A stretch of DNA of 64,000 bases from Mayfieldus sp038329895. Lineage in GTDB: Bacteria; Actinomycetota; Thermoleophilia; Solirubrobacterales; 70-9. The notes below the pieces were generated by a model, which searched no databases, was not told the origin of the DNA, and worked only from the letters and a program-made list of their open reading frames with translations. The translations under genes and the position numbers were made by a program. This document shows, piece by piece, positions 49,929 through 58,749 of this stretch; position 1 is the first letter of the stretch; each line of letters opens with the position of its first letter. The stretch spans positions 1-64,000 of the forward strand of contig JBBQNM010000004.1 in assembly GCA_038329895.1 (NCBI GenBank). The letters run 5' to 3'.

Positions 49929-50984
49929 CTAAGAGCTCCGATGCCCGGACGGACCCAGGTTCGATCCTGCCAGGCCCAGCCAATCGTCGAAGCGGCTGTC
50001 GCTCAACCTCCCCAGGGCTCCCTCTAGGTTGATTTGGCGGTACCCCTCGTAGAAGTCGAGTTGACCCTGGCCGCCCCCGGGAAGGACGTCAACGAGCGTG
50101 TCGGTAAGTCCGCTGAGCTCGGCAGGCGCCGTTAGACACCATGACCATTCACGGACTGCATGTATGAACCGCATGAGCTCAACGCGGCACACGTCGACAG
50201 GAGACAAGTCCGAGACCGCGGCCTTAAGGACGCGTTTGGTTTCCTCTTCGTTTAGCTCTCCGTACTGCGCAATCATGGCGATGTCCAGGTACGGAGTGTC
50301 TATCCCTGCGTAGTCGTAGTCGAGGAGCCGCAATCCGTCTGGCGTCGCCACGAGGTTTTGGGGGTTCACGTCTCGGTGGCTAAATACGGATCCCGAAATG
50401 CGGTCGAACAATTCTTCGCACGCCGCCAAAGGACCCTCAATCCGCTCGAACACTGCTGGCAGACTGTGACGCTCTCGTGCCGTCTGCACGAACCGCCGGA
50501 CTTCGACGAACACTGGCCTGTCCCGGATGGAGTCGACGGGAAGCCGGTGTAAGCGTGCCAGCAAGTCGCCCACGGCCTCCAGGTTGTTGCCTTCACGGAG
50601 GCGTGTGTGGTCGAGCGTGCCGCCCTCCAGGAACTCGATCAGCGAGTGCCCTTCCGGCATGCTCACCCCGAACACAGCAGGGCCGAGCTCCGCCTTTCCG
50701 GCAATCCGAGCGGCTGCTGCCGAGTTGACCATGTCGGTCGCAACGATCTCGTTGAGTGCACTCGGCGGTGCAATTCGAAGTACGAATCGCTGGCTTCCGT
50801 GCTCGACCAAGAGATTGCGATTGATCGCGCCTCCCGGCAGCATCGAAACAGTGCACTCCAGCGGCGAGGCACTGTTTGGCAACAGTTCCTCCAGCAATAC
50901 ACCTGCCTGTTCACGGACCGCCTGATCGATATCTTCGGCAAAGCTCATTTGCAACGAGCGGTGCGCCATGACCGCCATCCTCAA
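49929..50984 (-). CDS. APH/choline-kinase-fold phosphotransferase
   Basis: 351 residues; ATG 50984 overlaps the oxidoreductase stop, with later ATGs (MAHRS, MSFAED) possible. The kinase-like core is present: VLRIAPP for the ATP-site Lys/Arg strand, VFSHRDVNPQNLVATPDGLRLLDYDYAGIDTPYLDIA with the catalytic HRDxxxxN and the metal-binding DYD. It probably phosphorylates a hydroxyl of a small metabolite. The family includes choline, homoserine and aminoglycoside kinases. Within this catabolic operon a sugar-like or amino-alcohol substrate is plausible. Confidence 0.83.
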   Translation of the reverse strand: MRMAVMAHRSLQMSFAEDIDQAVREQAGVLLEELLPNSASPLECTVSMLPGGAINRNLLVEHGSQRFVLRIAPPSALNEIVATDMVNSAAAARIAGKAELGPAVFGVSMPEGHSLIEFLEGGTLDHTRLREGNNLEAVGDLLARLHRLPVDSIRDRPVFVEVRRFVQTARERHSLPAVFERIEGPLAACEELFDRISGSVFSHRDVNPQNLVATPDGLRLLDYDYAGIDTPYLDIAMIAQYGELNEEETKRVLKAAVSDLSPVDVCRVELMRFIHAVREWSWCLTAPAELSGLTDTLVDVLPGGGQGQLDFYEGYRQINLEGALGRLSDSRFDDWLGLAGSNLGPSGHRSS

Positions 50985-52174
50985 CTGCTCACCACGACCG
51001 GCGCGATCAGACTGTCGCGATCTGGCAGCAATGCATCCGGATCCGACAGAGACGTGGCCTCACCATCAAGGACCCACTCAGCCGCCAGACGGCCAAGCGC
51101 GCAACCGGAGCTAATCCCTACGCCCCCGAGACCGGCGCATGCCACGATCGTTGGATTGTCTTGATGAGGACCAACGATGTACTGATCGTCAGGGCTCATC
51201 GGATAGATCCCCGTCCAGGCGGGCGCGAAACCCGAATCCTTCAGATTGACCCGCTCCTCGAACAGCCTGGCAACCATTTCCACATACGCGTCGTCCACGG
51301 ATTGCTTGTAGTTGTCGGGGTCGACGCTGCCGAGGCTCTCCTGCAAATCGCTGCTGTGAACGCCCACGATCAAATCGCGCCCTTGCTCGTGACGAAAATA
51401 AAGCCTCTCGTCACCCTTCGGAAGATGCTCCGCAAAGAAGGGCATCCGATAATCGAGGTCCTCCGCGAGCCTTGCGAACACCACTTGGTGGCGTTGTGGC
51501 ACACACGGAACGGTGACACCGCACATCTCGGCTACTGTCGGGGCCCAGGCGCCGGCCGCGTTGACGACGCTCTCGCACTCGACGACACCCCTGGATGTCG
51601 TCAGTCGATGCCGGGTCATGCGGTCATCGAATTCATATCCAACCAAGGGGGTCTTTGTCTGCAGCTCTGCCCCTCGCTCGCGCGCACGATCCCAGAGCGC
51701 ACCGCAAAGCTGGTGACCATCGACGAAGCCATCCTCGGGCGAGAAAAGCGCGGCCACGAAGTCATCGGCGACGATATGTGGGAAAAGCTCAGAGAACTCG
51801 GCCTGAGAGATGATCCGGTTCGAGTTGAACCCATACTCACGTGAAATCTCGATACACGCCTCGTAACCGGGAATATCGTCCTCACTTCGGATCGGCTTCA
51901 CAGACCCGATCGTCTGCTTCGTCACGCTACCCTCGGCTGCGAGTCGGTCCACCTCGCCGACGCTGCGAACGCGGACTTCCTGGGCCAGTGGGTCGAGGTT
52001 GATACGCGCAACTACCCCCGCCGAATGAACGGTTGAGCCGCTCGCCAATTGGTTCCGCTCCAGGACAAGCGTTCGCGCTCCTCGCTCAGAAAGAGCTGCG
52101 GCAGTCGACATTCCAGCTACTCCGCCGCCGATTACGACGACGTCGTATGAAACGGCCTTGCTACTCACCGGCAT
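50981..52174 (-). CDS. FAD-dependent oxidoreductase of the DAO family
   Basis: 397 residues from ATG 52174 (MPVSSKAVSYDV); GTG 52168 is possible. The FAD-binding motif YDVVVIGGGVAGMSTAAALSERGARTLVLER opens the protein. Later segments (VVNAAGAWAPTVAEMCG and the C-terminal PTIVACAGLGGVGISSGCALGRLAAEWVL) are those of the D-amino-acid oxidase / sarcosine oxidase / glycine oxidase fold. It would oxidise an amine or a hydroxy acid. Start overlaps the SDR stop; end overlaps the kinase start, so the genes are coupled. Confidence 0.88.
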   Translation of the reverse strand: MPVSSKAVSYDVVVIGGGVAGMSTAAALSERGARTLVLERNQLASGSTVHSAGVVARINLDPLAQEVRVRSVGEVDRLAAEGSVTKQTIGSVKPIRSEDDIPGYEACIEISREYGFNSNRIISQAEFSELFPHIVADDFVAALFSPEDGFVDGHQLCGALWDRARERGAELQTKTPLVGYEFDDRMTRHRLTTSRGVVECESVVNAAGAWAPTVAEMCGVTVPCVPQRHQVVFARLAEDLDYRMPFFAEHLPKGDERLYFRHEQGRDLIVGVHSSDLQESLGSVDPDNYKQSVDDAYVEMVARLFEERVNLKDSGFAPAWTGIYPMSPDDQYIVGPHQDNPTIVACAGLGGVGISSGCALGRLAAEWVLDGEATSLSDPDALLPDRDSLIAPVVVSS

Positions 52175-53015
52175 CCTCCTTGATTTGCTTGATCGCTTGG
52201 TCCTGTACCTCTGCCCATCCGGTCTCCTCGACGCTCTCGAGGGCGTAGAGGTCGGCGGTAAGTCCACCATCGACCATGATGTCGGTGCCGTTCAGGCCCG
52301 AGGCGCGATCGGAGATAAGAAACGTGCAAGTCGCCGCAACCTCTTCGACATTGACCATTCGGCGGATCGGCGAGCGGCGCCAGTCGCGCAGAATCTGACT
52401 GAGAGGTGGCGCGTCCTCCACGGTGTCCTCTGCCATCGGCGTGCCCTCTACGTAGCCAGGGCTGACCGTGTTGCAGCGTACGCCCAAAGGTCCTAGGTCG
52501 ATTGCGAGCGATCGAGTGAGGCCGAAGAGTCCGGCTTTGGCCGTGTTGTAGGGGGCGTTGGTTGCCTCCGCGAGGTGCCCATCGACCGATGACATGTTGA
52601 CTATCGATCCGCTCTCGGCCCGAGCCATGACCCGCCCAACGGCCTGCGATACGAAGAACACCGCTGAGAGGTTGGTCGAGATCACCGAATCCCAGGCGTC
52701 TCGGGACATCTCCAGCGAATGGGCCACCTCGAACACACCCGCGTTATTGACGAGGCCGTCGATCCGACCCCATTCCTTAACTGCTCGCTCGACCGCGCCA
52801 TCGATGTCCTCCTGCTGAAGGACATCTGCGCGCATCGCGACTGCCTCCCCCCCGGCCCCTACGATGCTCTCCTTTGTCTCCTCGAGCGTCTCGGCGGTCC
52901 TGCCGAGCAACAACACTGCGGCACCCTCACCGGCAAGATCTCTCGCGACTCCCGCACCGATTCCAGTCCCGGCCCCGGTGACGATCACCGTGCGCCCGTC
53001 TAGTTGGCCGCCCAC
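52161..53015 (-). CDS. SDR-family oxidoreductase
   Basis: About 284 residues from GTG 53015 (VGGQLDGRTV); an upstream ATG 53063 is less likely because the extra residues are not domain-like. Classical SDR: VTGAGTGIGAGVARDLAG, NNAGVFEVAH, IVNMSSVDGHL and YNTAKAG for the Tyr/Lys pair, then NTVSPGYVEGTPM. It oxidises a hydroxyl of a sugar-like or acid substrate with NAD(P). First gene of the segment behind the palindromic operator at 53117; downstream genes overlap. Confidence 0.88.
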   Translation of the reverse strand: MGGQLDGRTVIVTGAGTGIGAGVARDLAGEGAAVLLLGRTAETLEETKESIVGAGGEAVAMRADVLQQEDIDGAVERAVKEWGRIDGLVNNAGVFEVAHSLEMSRDAWDSVISTNLSAVFFVSQAVGRVMARAESGSIVNMSSVDGHLAEATNAPYNTAKAGLFGLTRSLAIDLGPLGVRCNTVSPGYVEGTPMAEDTVEDAPPLSQILRDWRRSPIRRMVNVEEVAATCTFLISDRASGLNGTDIMVDGGLTADLYALESVEETGWAEVQDQAIKQIKEDAGE

Positions 53016-53116
53016 GCAAGCCCCCTTGTGTCCATGGACGCAGGCGGTGCCGCGCTTGCGCAAGTGGGAACAACGCTAGCTCTACTCGTCAGCTGCAACA
53101 CCGAAATCCTACCACG

Positions 53117-53133
53117 TTAACAAACGTTTGTAA
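53117..53133. promoter_or_regulatory. Palindromic operator, site 1
   Basis: TTAACAAACGTTTGTAA, with a 12-base perfect palindrome ACAAACGTTTGT at its centre. It lies about 55-100 bases upstream of the SDR start. The same AACGTTTGT core recurs at 57928 and 62600 in the other promoter regions of this cluster, suggesting binding by the local TetR protein. Confidence 0.75.
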
Positions 53134-53162
53134 GCCATCGGAGCCGCGTGTGCTCCTCGGCG

Positions 53163-53882
53163 TCAATCACCGACTTGGAGGGCATCCTGGACACGCAGAA
53201 GCTCGCGCATCGCCTCGAAGTGACGATCTGCCTCCTCGGGGTTGTCCTCATGGCGAAGTTGGGCGATCTCCGCCTCAGAGAACCGCCGAAGAGTTTGGCC
53301 GGTCGACATGGCGAGTACCTGGGTCTGACAGGCCCGTTCCAACAGGTAAAGATCGAGGTAGGCCTGCTGGATCGTCCGGCCGACGACCACGACGCCATGC
53401 CCGGCGAGTATCACCGCGTCGTTCTCGCCCAGCGCATCCGCGATGACTTCTCCCTGGTCGTTGCCGGCGAGGCCGTCATACGAATCGGTCCAGGCAAGCC
53501 GGCCGGCGAAGTCCACCGACACCTGAGATGCAGTGAGGAGCTTCGGCTTATCCAGAACGCTCAGCGCAGTGGCATATGGCGGGTGAGTGTGGAGGGCACA
53601 CACAGCGTCCGGTCGCGCGCGGTGGACCGCTTCATGAATCCGGTATCCGATCCAAAAGAGTTCGGTGGCATCCTCTGAGACCTCATCCCGCCCCGCTGTC
53701 AAAACCAGTGAGTCCGGCCAGACCACGGACCAGTGCTGATCGGACGGCGTGATCAACATCTGCCGCGCATCGAGCATGGCCGAGAAGTGATTCCACGTCC
53801 CTTCGGCAAGACCGTCGTAGATCGCCATCTGGTGGGCGGCTGCTAGATCCCTCCGAGCTTGACCCTCTGAGGGGTAACTCAC
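53163..53882 (-). CDS. Class II aldolase/adducin family protein
   Basis: 239 residues from GTG 53882 (VSYPSEGQ), the length expected for the family; ATG 53996 would add 38 atypical residues. Family features: AYPSEG-type start then LAEGTWNHFSAML, SDQHWSVVWPDSL, CALHTHPPYATALSVLD with the zinc His pair, and NDAVILAGHGVVVVGRTIQQAYLDLYLLERACQTQ with the third His (GHG). It would split or decarboxylate a phosphorylated or free sugar-like acid. It sits after the ABC transporter genes on the same strand. Confidence 0.87.
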   Translation of the reverse strand: MSYPSEGQARRDLAAAHQMAIYDGLAEGTWNHFSAMLDARQMLITPSDQHWSVVWPDSLVLTAGRDEVSEDATELFWIGYRIHEAVHRARPDAVCALHTHPPYATALSVLDKPKLLTASQVSVDFAGRLAWTDSYDGLAGNDQGEVIADALGENDAVILAGHGVVVVGRTIQQAYLDLYLLERACQTQVLAMSTGQTLRRFSEAEIAQLRHEDNPEEADRHFEAMRELLRVQDALQVGD

Positions 53883-54036
53883 CGCCTGCTCTCTTCCGCG
53901 AGGGTTCCCGATTGGAACCGAGCCCGTGTCCGATGCAGCTCGATGCGACCCCTCGAACAGGTGCCGGATCGTATGAGCATGTGCGCGCGAGATCATCTGC
54001 GATCCATCATGGCGTTGCGCTGTAACCGAGACATCC

Positions 54037-55179
54037 TCAGCCACCCCACGCCTTCGTGTACATCGCCTCGAAGTCGACTGGGGATTGGCTTGCTCCGGTC
54101 TTGGGGAGGTTGTGTGTTGCGTCGATGAGCTGGTGTCCTTGCCCGGTCGCAACCGGTTTTTCTCCGGCGAAGATGCGGCCGAGGGCATCAATGGGAGCCC
54201 AGCCTCCATCCCAGGGCACCGGCCAAGCGAAAGCGAAGCCGTTTGCACCTTGTCGGATGAGATCTAGTCCGGCCTCACCCCCCTCACCCATGAACGTGAG
54301 GATCTTCGATTCCCTGCCTGAGGAGCGAACCGCCGGATAATCCTCTAGGGCCGTCGCTTCGTATGGGTTCAGAAGCGTGTTGACCTGCGGATCCTTCGCG
54401 AGTTCCTGCTCAGCGATCCCCTGAAGGCGCGATCCGTACGCCGAAACCGGAATCCGGACCATGTTGAGAGTGCATCCAGCGCACTTCGCGTAGATCTGCT
54501 GAATCGCAGTCACGAGCGGGTCGATGGACGGCGTGTCATCCATGAGTGCCAGTGCATGGGATTGACCGTTGAACTTATCGACGGCGTACTGAGCTGAAGC
54601 TCTCGCAAAGGCTGCGGACTGTTGTTCGTAAGTTTCCCCGTGGCCGTAGTGGATCACGTAGCTGAACAGCGAAGGTGCGCCGGGAGAGGTCTCGTTGCAG
54701 TCACGACTCTCGGCGGCCACGACTGGCACGCCGGCCTTCTTGGCATCCTCCAACCCCGCCTTGAAATATTGACAATCGACGAAGAACGAAATGATGCCGT
54801 CAGCGCCTTGCGCGACGGCCTGGCGGACGCCTTGAGAAGCGGAGGGATAGTCCAGCTTGGCGTCAAAAAGCGTGATCTTCCAGCCTCGCAACTCGGCGGC
54901 CTGCTGCGCCGCCTCCCATGCGGTGGAGCAGGCGGTGACCTGCTGTCCGCAGGAGATGAAAGCAATCTTCTTCTGGCCCGGGGGAGTACTGGGGCTGCTC
55001 GTGGGCTCTTTAACGAACGTTCCCTTGGGACGGAGCAAGTTGTTGACCTCGCCCTTCACGGTTTTCAGGTAGCTCGAGGACGACACACCTCCGCCCGAGT
55101 CATTCGACTTGCTGCCACACCCCACAAGCGCGACGAGCACAACCACGGCCCCTACCATTATTGCTCGATGTACTTTCAC
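54037..55179 (-). CDS. Sugar-type ABC transporter substrate-binding lipoprotein
   Basis: 380 residues. A signal segment with lipobox VVLVALVGC is followed by a Ser/Gly linker and a two-lobe periplasmic-binding fold: KKIAFISCGQQVTACSTAWEAAQQAAELRGW, LDYPSASQGVRQAVAQGADGIISFFVD and GVPVVAAESRDCNE. This matches the ribose-binding type-1 family. Several Cys (SCGQQVTAC, KCAGC) are unusual and could form disulfides. It completes a three-gene importer with the permease and ATPase. Ligand unknown. Confidence 0.87.
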   Translation of the reverse strand: MKVHRAIMVGAVVVLVALVGCGSKSNDSGGGVSSSSYLKTVKGEVNNLLRPKGTFVKEPTSSPSTPPGQKKIAFISCGQQVTACSTAWEAAQQAAELRGWKITLFDAKLDYPSASQGVRQAVAQGADGIISFFVDCQYFKAGLEDAKKAGVPVVAAESRDCNETSPGAPSLFSYVIHYGHGETYEQQSAAFARASAQYAVDKFNGQSHALALMDDTPSIDPLVTAIQQIYAKCAGCTLNMVRIPVSAYGSRLQGIAEQELAKDPQVNTLLNPYEATALEDYPAVRSSGRESKILTFMGEGGEAGLDLIRQGANGFAFAWPVPWDGGWAPIDALGRIFAGEKPVATGQGHQLIDATHNLPKTGASQSPVDFEAMYTKAWGG

Positions 55180-55240
55180 TGTTTTACTCCTCCTTGCCTA
55201 AATGGTGTGCACTTTCGCGCCTGTTGATCGGAGACTGATT

Positions 55241-56314
55241 TCATGTCATCTCCAGCGTTCTGCCGCGACGCCTAGCGAGAGCGTTCGCGATTCCGACACC
55301 ACCGATTAACGCCGCGCCATTGACCAAGCTATTCACGTATGAGTTGGCTCCCGCTAGGGTCAAGCCGTTGTTGAGAATTCCGAGAAAGACAACAGCCGTC
55401 ACAGTCCCCCAAACGTTCCAACGACCCGGGGTAATAGCGGAGGCACCGAGGAACACAGCTGCGTAGGCCGGAAGGATGTATGCAGGGCCCGCCGCCGGGT
55501 TTCCCGTTCCCGTCCTGGCAAGCAGCAACACTCCGGCAATCCCACAGAGTGCCCCGCTTATCAGGTAGGTCGAGAAGACCAAACGCTCGTTCCTCAAGCC
55601 GACCAGTCGGGCAGCAGCGCGGTTCGCTCCGACGGCATAGAGGCGGCGCCCGTATATCGTGCGCGAGAGGGTAAAGCTGATCACCAACGCGGTCAGGATC
55701 CCGACCCACGCAAGGTTGGGAACACTCAGCGTGTAGTCGGCGCCGAAATTGACAAGCCCGGATGGGATGCCGGTCACAATCGTGCTGCCGCCCGTCTTCC
55801 ACTGCACGACCCCGCTGATCACGAGGGTCATTCCGAGTGTGGCGATGACCGAATTGATCCTCGCCTTCGTGATCAAGAGACCGTTGACGACCCCCACCGC
55901 AAGCCCTACTCCAACCGCGGCAAGAATAGCCACCATGATTGAGCCCGAGCTCTGCACCGTCGTTGCGGCGAAAACAGCAGTTATGCCGGTCGTCGCGCCC
56001 GGCGTAAAGTCCCAAGTGCCACCAACCATCGGCACAAGCACGGCGATGGAGATCATCAGCAGCACGGCTTGATCGGCTGCGACGATCCGGAGATTGTCTG
56101 TCGTGGGGAAAGCGTCCCTCGTGCTCGGCAGGGCCCAGAAGAAGACGAGCAATGCAATGGTCAACACGACCAGCGCGTACGCCTCCGCCACTTCGGCAAG
56201 TCTGCCTTTCTTGACCTTGGAGGATCCCGGCTCGCCGCCTCGCGAGTGTACGGCCCTCGGACTAAGCCTCTTCTCCGCATCAGCGTTCCGCTGCTTCGGC
56301 CGCGTCTCTATCAC
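55241..56314 (-). CDS. Ribose-type ABC transporter permease
   Basis: 357 residues with about ten membrane segments; RbsC-like. Typical segments are MLISIAVLVPMVGGTWDFTPGATTG, GLLITKARINSVIATLGMTLVISGV, RRLYAVGANRAAARLVGLRNERLVFSTYLISGALCGIAGV and AAVFLGASAITPGRWNVWGT (the EAA-like loop region). A charged N-terminal extension of about 45 residues precedes the first helix. Its start overlaps the ATPase stop, so the two are coupled. Confidence 0.9.
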   Translation of the reverse strand: MIETRPKQRNADAEKRLSPRAVHSRGGEPGSSKVKKGRLAEVAEAYALVVLTIALLVFFWALPSTRDAFPTTDNLRIVAADQAVLLMISIAVLVPMVGGTWDFTPGATTGITAVFAATTVQSSGSIMVAILAAVGVGLAVGVVNGLLITKARINSVIATLGMTLVISGVVQWKTGGSTIVTGIPSGLVNFGADYTLSVPNLAWVGILTALVISFTLSRTIYGRRLYAVGANRAAARLVGLRNERLVFSTYLISGALCGIAGVLLLARTGTGNPAAGPAYILPAYAAVFLGASAITPGRWNVWGTVTAVVFLGILNNGLTLAGANSYVNSLVNGAALIGGVGIANALARRRGRTLEMT

Positions 56315-57879
56315 GCTGCCACCGGAGTTGGCCTATGTATGAGCTCTGTGACGTCATCCGCGCTCGTCGAGCTGCCGTCCAGCTCATGAGTGATGCGCCC
56401 AGAATGCAGCACCAAAATCCGGTTGCATACGCGCGCAAGCTCCTCTGGATCAGACGAAGTCATCAGGACACCAGCACCCTCGTCAACGGCCTGATCTATC
56501 AGGGTCCACAGGTCGGAGCGGGCCCCGATATCGATTCCGCGCGTCGGATCCTCCAGGAGCAGGATGCGAGGAGTCCGCCTCAACCATCGCGCGACGATGA
56601 CCTTTTGCTGGTTGCCGCCGGAAAGGCTGGAAACAAGGGCCGCAGGCGAGCTGGCTACAACTCCGAAACGCTCGAGGTCTCGCGAAGCCTCGGCTCGTTC
56701 GGCCCGACGGCTAAGTCCAAACGCACGACGGTACCGATGCAGGGAAACGATGCCGAGGTTCTCTTCGAGAGAAAGGTCCGGAAAGATGCCGTCCGCGTAC
56801 CGATCCGCAGGAATGTAGGCGAGGCCAGCAGCAATTGCCAGATGCGGAGCACCGAGACGTAGTGCCTCTCCGTCCACCGAAACTTCGCCTGCCTCCAAGT
56901 TCTCGATGCCGAAGATTTGCCGAAGCAGCTCCGTGTGGCCCGAGCCCACAAGACCGGCTAGGCCGACGATCTCCCCCGCATAGACACTGAGATCGACACC
57001 GTCAACGCAATTGCCGCAGAGGCCGGAGGCGCGCAAGACCGGGTTCTCATCGCCGCGGACACCCGGGCTGGGAAAGTAAGTCGCCAACGGCCTGCCCACA
57101 ATCAATTCGCTGAGAGCACTCTCGGTGAACTCTTCTCGCCGCAGCGTTCCGGCGTTGCGGCCGTCTCTGAACACGGTGGCCCGATCAGCGAGGTTCATCA
57201 CCTCGTCGAGGTGATGCGAAACGAAGATGATCGTCTGGCCGGCGGCCGCATACCGCCGCAATGCATCAAAAAGCATCCGCACGTCTGCCGCCTCGAGTGT
57301 CGCTGTCGGCTCATCGAGAATCAGGATGCGGTCGCGCGAGTCCTCGTCGTCCTGCAATGTTCGCGCGATCATCAGCGTCGTCCGGGCGGCGGGCGCCAGG
57401 TCCAGCATGAGCGTTTCCGGCTCCGCATCGACCCCGAAACGCTCAAGCGTCGCTCTGGTCCGCTCATGAAGCGCAGATCGACGAACCGAGGCCAGAGGGT
57501 TCCGCCCAGCATCGCGCTGGAGCTGCAGATTCTCGGCAACGCTGAGGCTGGGGAAGACGCTCGGCTCTTGGTGAACGAAATGCAAGCCGGACGCCCGAAC
57601 GTCAGACGGCAGGTGCGCAGTCAAGTCGATCTCGCCACTAGGCATGTTGAGTGTCCCGGCATCCGCCTGGTAAACCCCCGCCAAGATCTTGATCAGCGTG
57701 GACTTCCCCGACCCGTTGCTTCCGAGGAGCGCGTGTATCTCCCCCTTTGCGACTCGCAGGTCAACGCCGACCAGAGACTTGGTGTCTCCGAAGGCCTTGG
57801 TCACACCTTCGATCGTTAGGTAATCGCGACTGGGTCGCGCGCCATTGCTTCGATGGCGGGGGTTCTCGCCGGCGTGCAT
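56311..57879 (-). CDS. Ribose-type ABC transporter ATPase with two nucleotide-binding domains
   Basis: 522 residues, RbsA-like tandem ABC protein. First domain: Walker A GSNGSGKSTLIKIL, Walker B ILILDEPTATLEAADV, H-loop SHHLDEVM. Second domain: degenerate Walker A GLVGSGHTELLRQI, signature LSGGNQQKVIVARWL, Walker B ILLLEDPTRGIDIG. The first domain has an unusual signature region (LDLAPAARTTLMIARTL). It energises import by the adjoining permease. The palindrome at 57928 lies 49 bases before its start. Confidence 0.92.
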   Translation of the reverse strand: MHAGENPRHRSNGARPSRDYLTIEGVTKAFGDTKSLVGVDLRVAKGEIHALLGSNGSGKSTLIKILAGVYQADAGTLNMPSGEIDLTAHLPSDVRASGLHFVHQEPSVFPSLSVAENLQLQRDAGRNPLASVRRSALHERTRATLERFGVDAEPETLMLDLAPAARTTLMIARTLQDDEDSRDRILILDEPTATLEAADVRMLFDALRRYAAAGQTIIFVSHHLDEVMNLADRATVFRDGRNAGTLRREEFTESALSELIVGRPLATYFPSPGVRGDENPVLRASGLCGNCVDGVDLSVYAGEIVGLAGLVGSGHTELLRQIFGIENLEAGEVSVDGEALRLGAPHLAIAAGLAYIPADRYADGIFPDLSLEENLGIVSLHRYRRAFGLSRRAERAEASRDLERFGVVASSPAALVSSLSGGNQQKVIVARWLRRTPRILLLEDPTRGIDIGARSDLWTLIDQAVDEGAGVLMTSSDPEELARVCNRILVLHSGRITHELDGSSTSADDVTELIHRPTPVAA

Positions 57880-57927
57880 CTAGTCGGGTCCGCTCCCTCT
57901 CCTCTAAGCGTGACCCTAACATGCTAA

Positions 57928-57940
57928 TTAACGTTTGTAA
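57928..57940. promoter_or_regulatory. Palindromic operator, site 2
   Basis: TTAACGTTTGTAA, sharing the AACGTTTGTAA half with site 1; its left half-site is less conserved (GCTAATTAACG). It stands directly before the ABC transporter operon. Confidence 0.7.
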
Positions 57941-58026
57941 AGGACCGGATTCGGGTCCGTCATGACCCGTTAGCCCGCGCGGTCAGGTCCGGATTACTCC
58001 CGGCGTTGGCTCGAAAGGAGAGAGCT

Positions 58027-58749
58027 TCAGTTCACGTCGAGCATGGCCGCGACCATCGTCCAAATCTGGTCCGCGACCTGCTCGGGAGACAGGCGCCCGT
58101 CAGGGCGATACCAGGTGATCACCCGCTCACAAATCGAAACGATCGAGAATGTTGCAACCGCAGGATCGATTTTGCTTTCCGGGGCCGCCTCTCTGATCAG
58201 ACCCTCTATGAGCCTGACATATGCGTGTTGAGCGTCGCTCATCTTGCGGAGCTCAGACTCAGGGAGCAGCCGTTCGATCGTTCGCCGATTGCTTATCGCT
58301 TCATACGCCCAGGCCAGGTCAAAGTTCTCGATTTGGTAGAGGACGTGGCGGCGGACGATGCCGCGCAGCTGCTCGAGCGGTGGATCGTCGGCTGCGGGCT
58401 CCAGTACCGCCCGGAAGAACACCGCGAGGGAAGAGCGAAGAACCTCCGTCAAGATTGCTTCTTTCGAAGAAAAGTGGTTGTAGAGGGCCGGGGCTTTCAC
58501 GTTGACCGCCGTGGCCAGATCTCTCATCGTCGACGCCTCGAATCCACGATCCGCGAACAAGTGGATCGCGGCGACGACGATGCGCTCACGCGGAGTCGAG
58601 CAGCCACCCATGAGATCGACGGCTCCCTCAAGATCTTCAAGGGCGACGCGAACGAGCTCCTGCGATGACCCATCAAGCCAGGTCTGTTTCGGTGGGGACG
58701 GTTGGCTCACCTGACTATCACCTTGAAGCTGTAGACCCGACGTGAGCAT
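58027..58749 (-). CDS. TetR-family transcriptional regulator
   Basis: 240 residues from ATG 58749; GTG 58710 with AAGGTGAT upstream is an equally good start and would avoid the overlap with the ligase. TetR HTH: TPRERIVVAAIHLFADRGFEASTMRDLATAVNVKAPALYNHFSSKEAIL. The C-terminal ligand domain is all-helical, with RRHVLYQIENFDLAWAYEAIS, as in FadR/KstR2-type acyl-CoA responsive TetRs. The best candidate to bind the three AACGTTTGT palindromes in this cluster. Confidence 0.87.
   Translation of the reverse strand: MLTSGLQLQGDSQVSQPSPPKQTWLDGSSQELVRVALEDLEGAVDLMGGCSTPRERIVVAAIHLFADRGFEASTMRDLATAVNVKAPALYNHFSSKEAILTEVLRSSLAVFFRAVLEPAADDPPLEQLRGIVRRHVLYQIENFDLAWAYEAISNRRTIERLLPESELRKMSDAQHAYVRLIEGLIREAAPESKIDPAVATFSIVSICERVITWYRPDGRLSPEQVADQIWTMVAAMLDVN

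Noticed and set aside
49935..49978. tRNA-Ile-like 3' end (GGTTCGATCCTG ... CAGGCCCA) at the end of the phosphotransferase gene
   Set aside because: T-arm pairing is poor and the bases are explained as coding sequence for the kinase C-terminus; no tandem repeat follows.
55011..55022. AACGAACGTT core resembling the TetR palindrome
   Set aside because: It lies inside the coding region of the substrate-binding protein and lacks the outer half-site bases.
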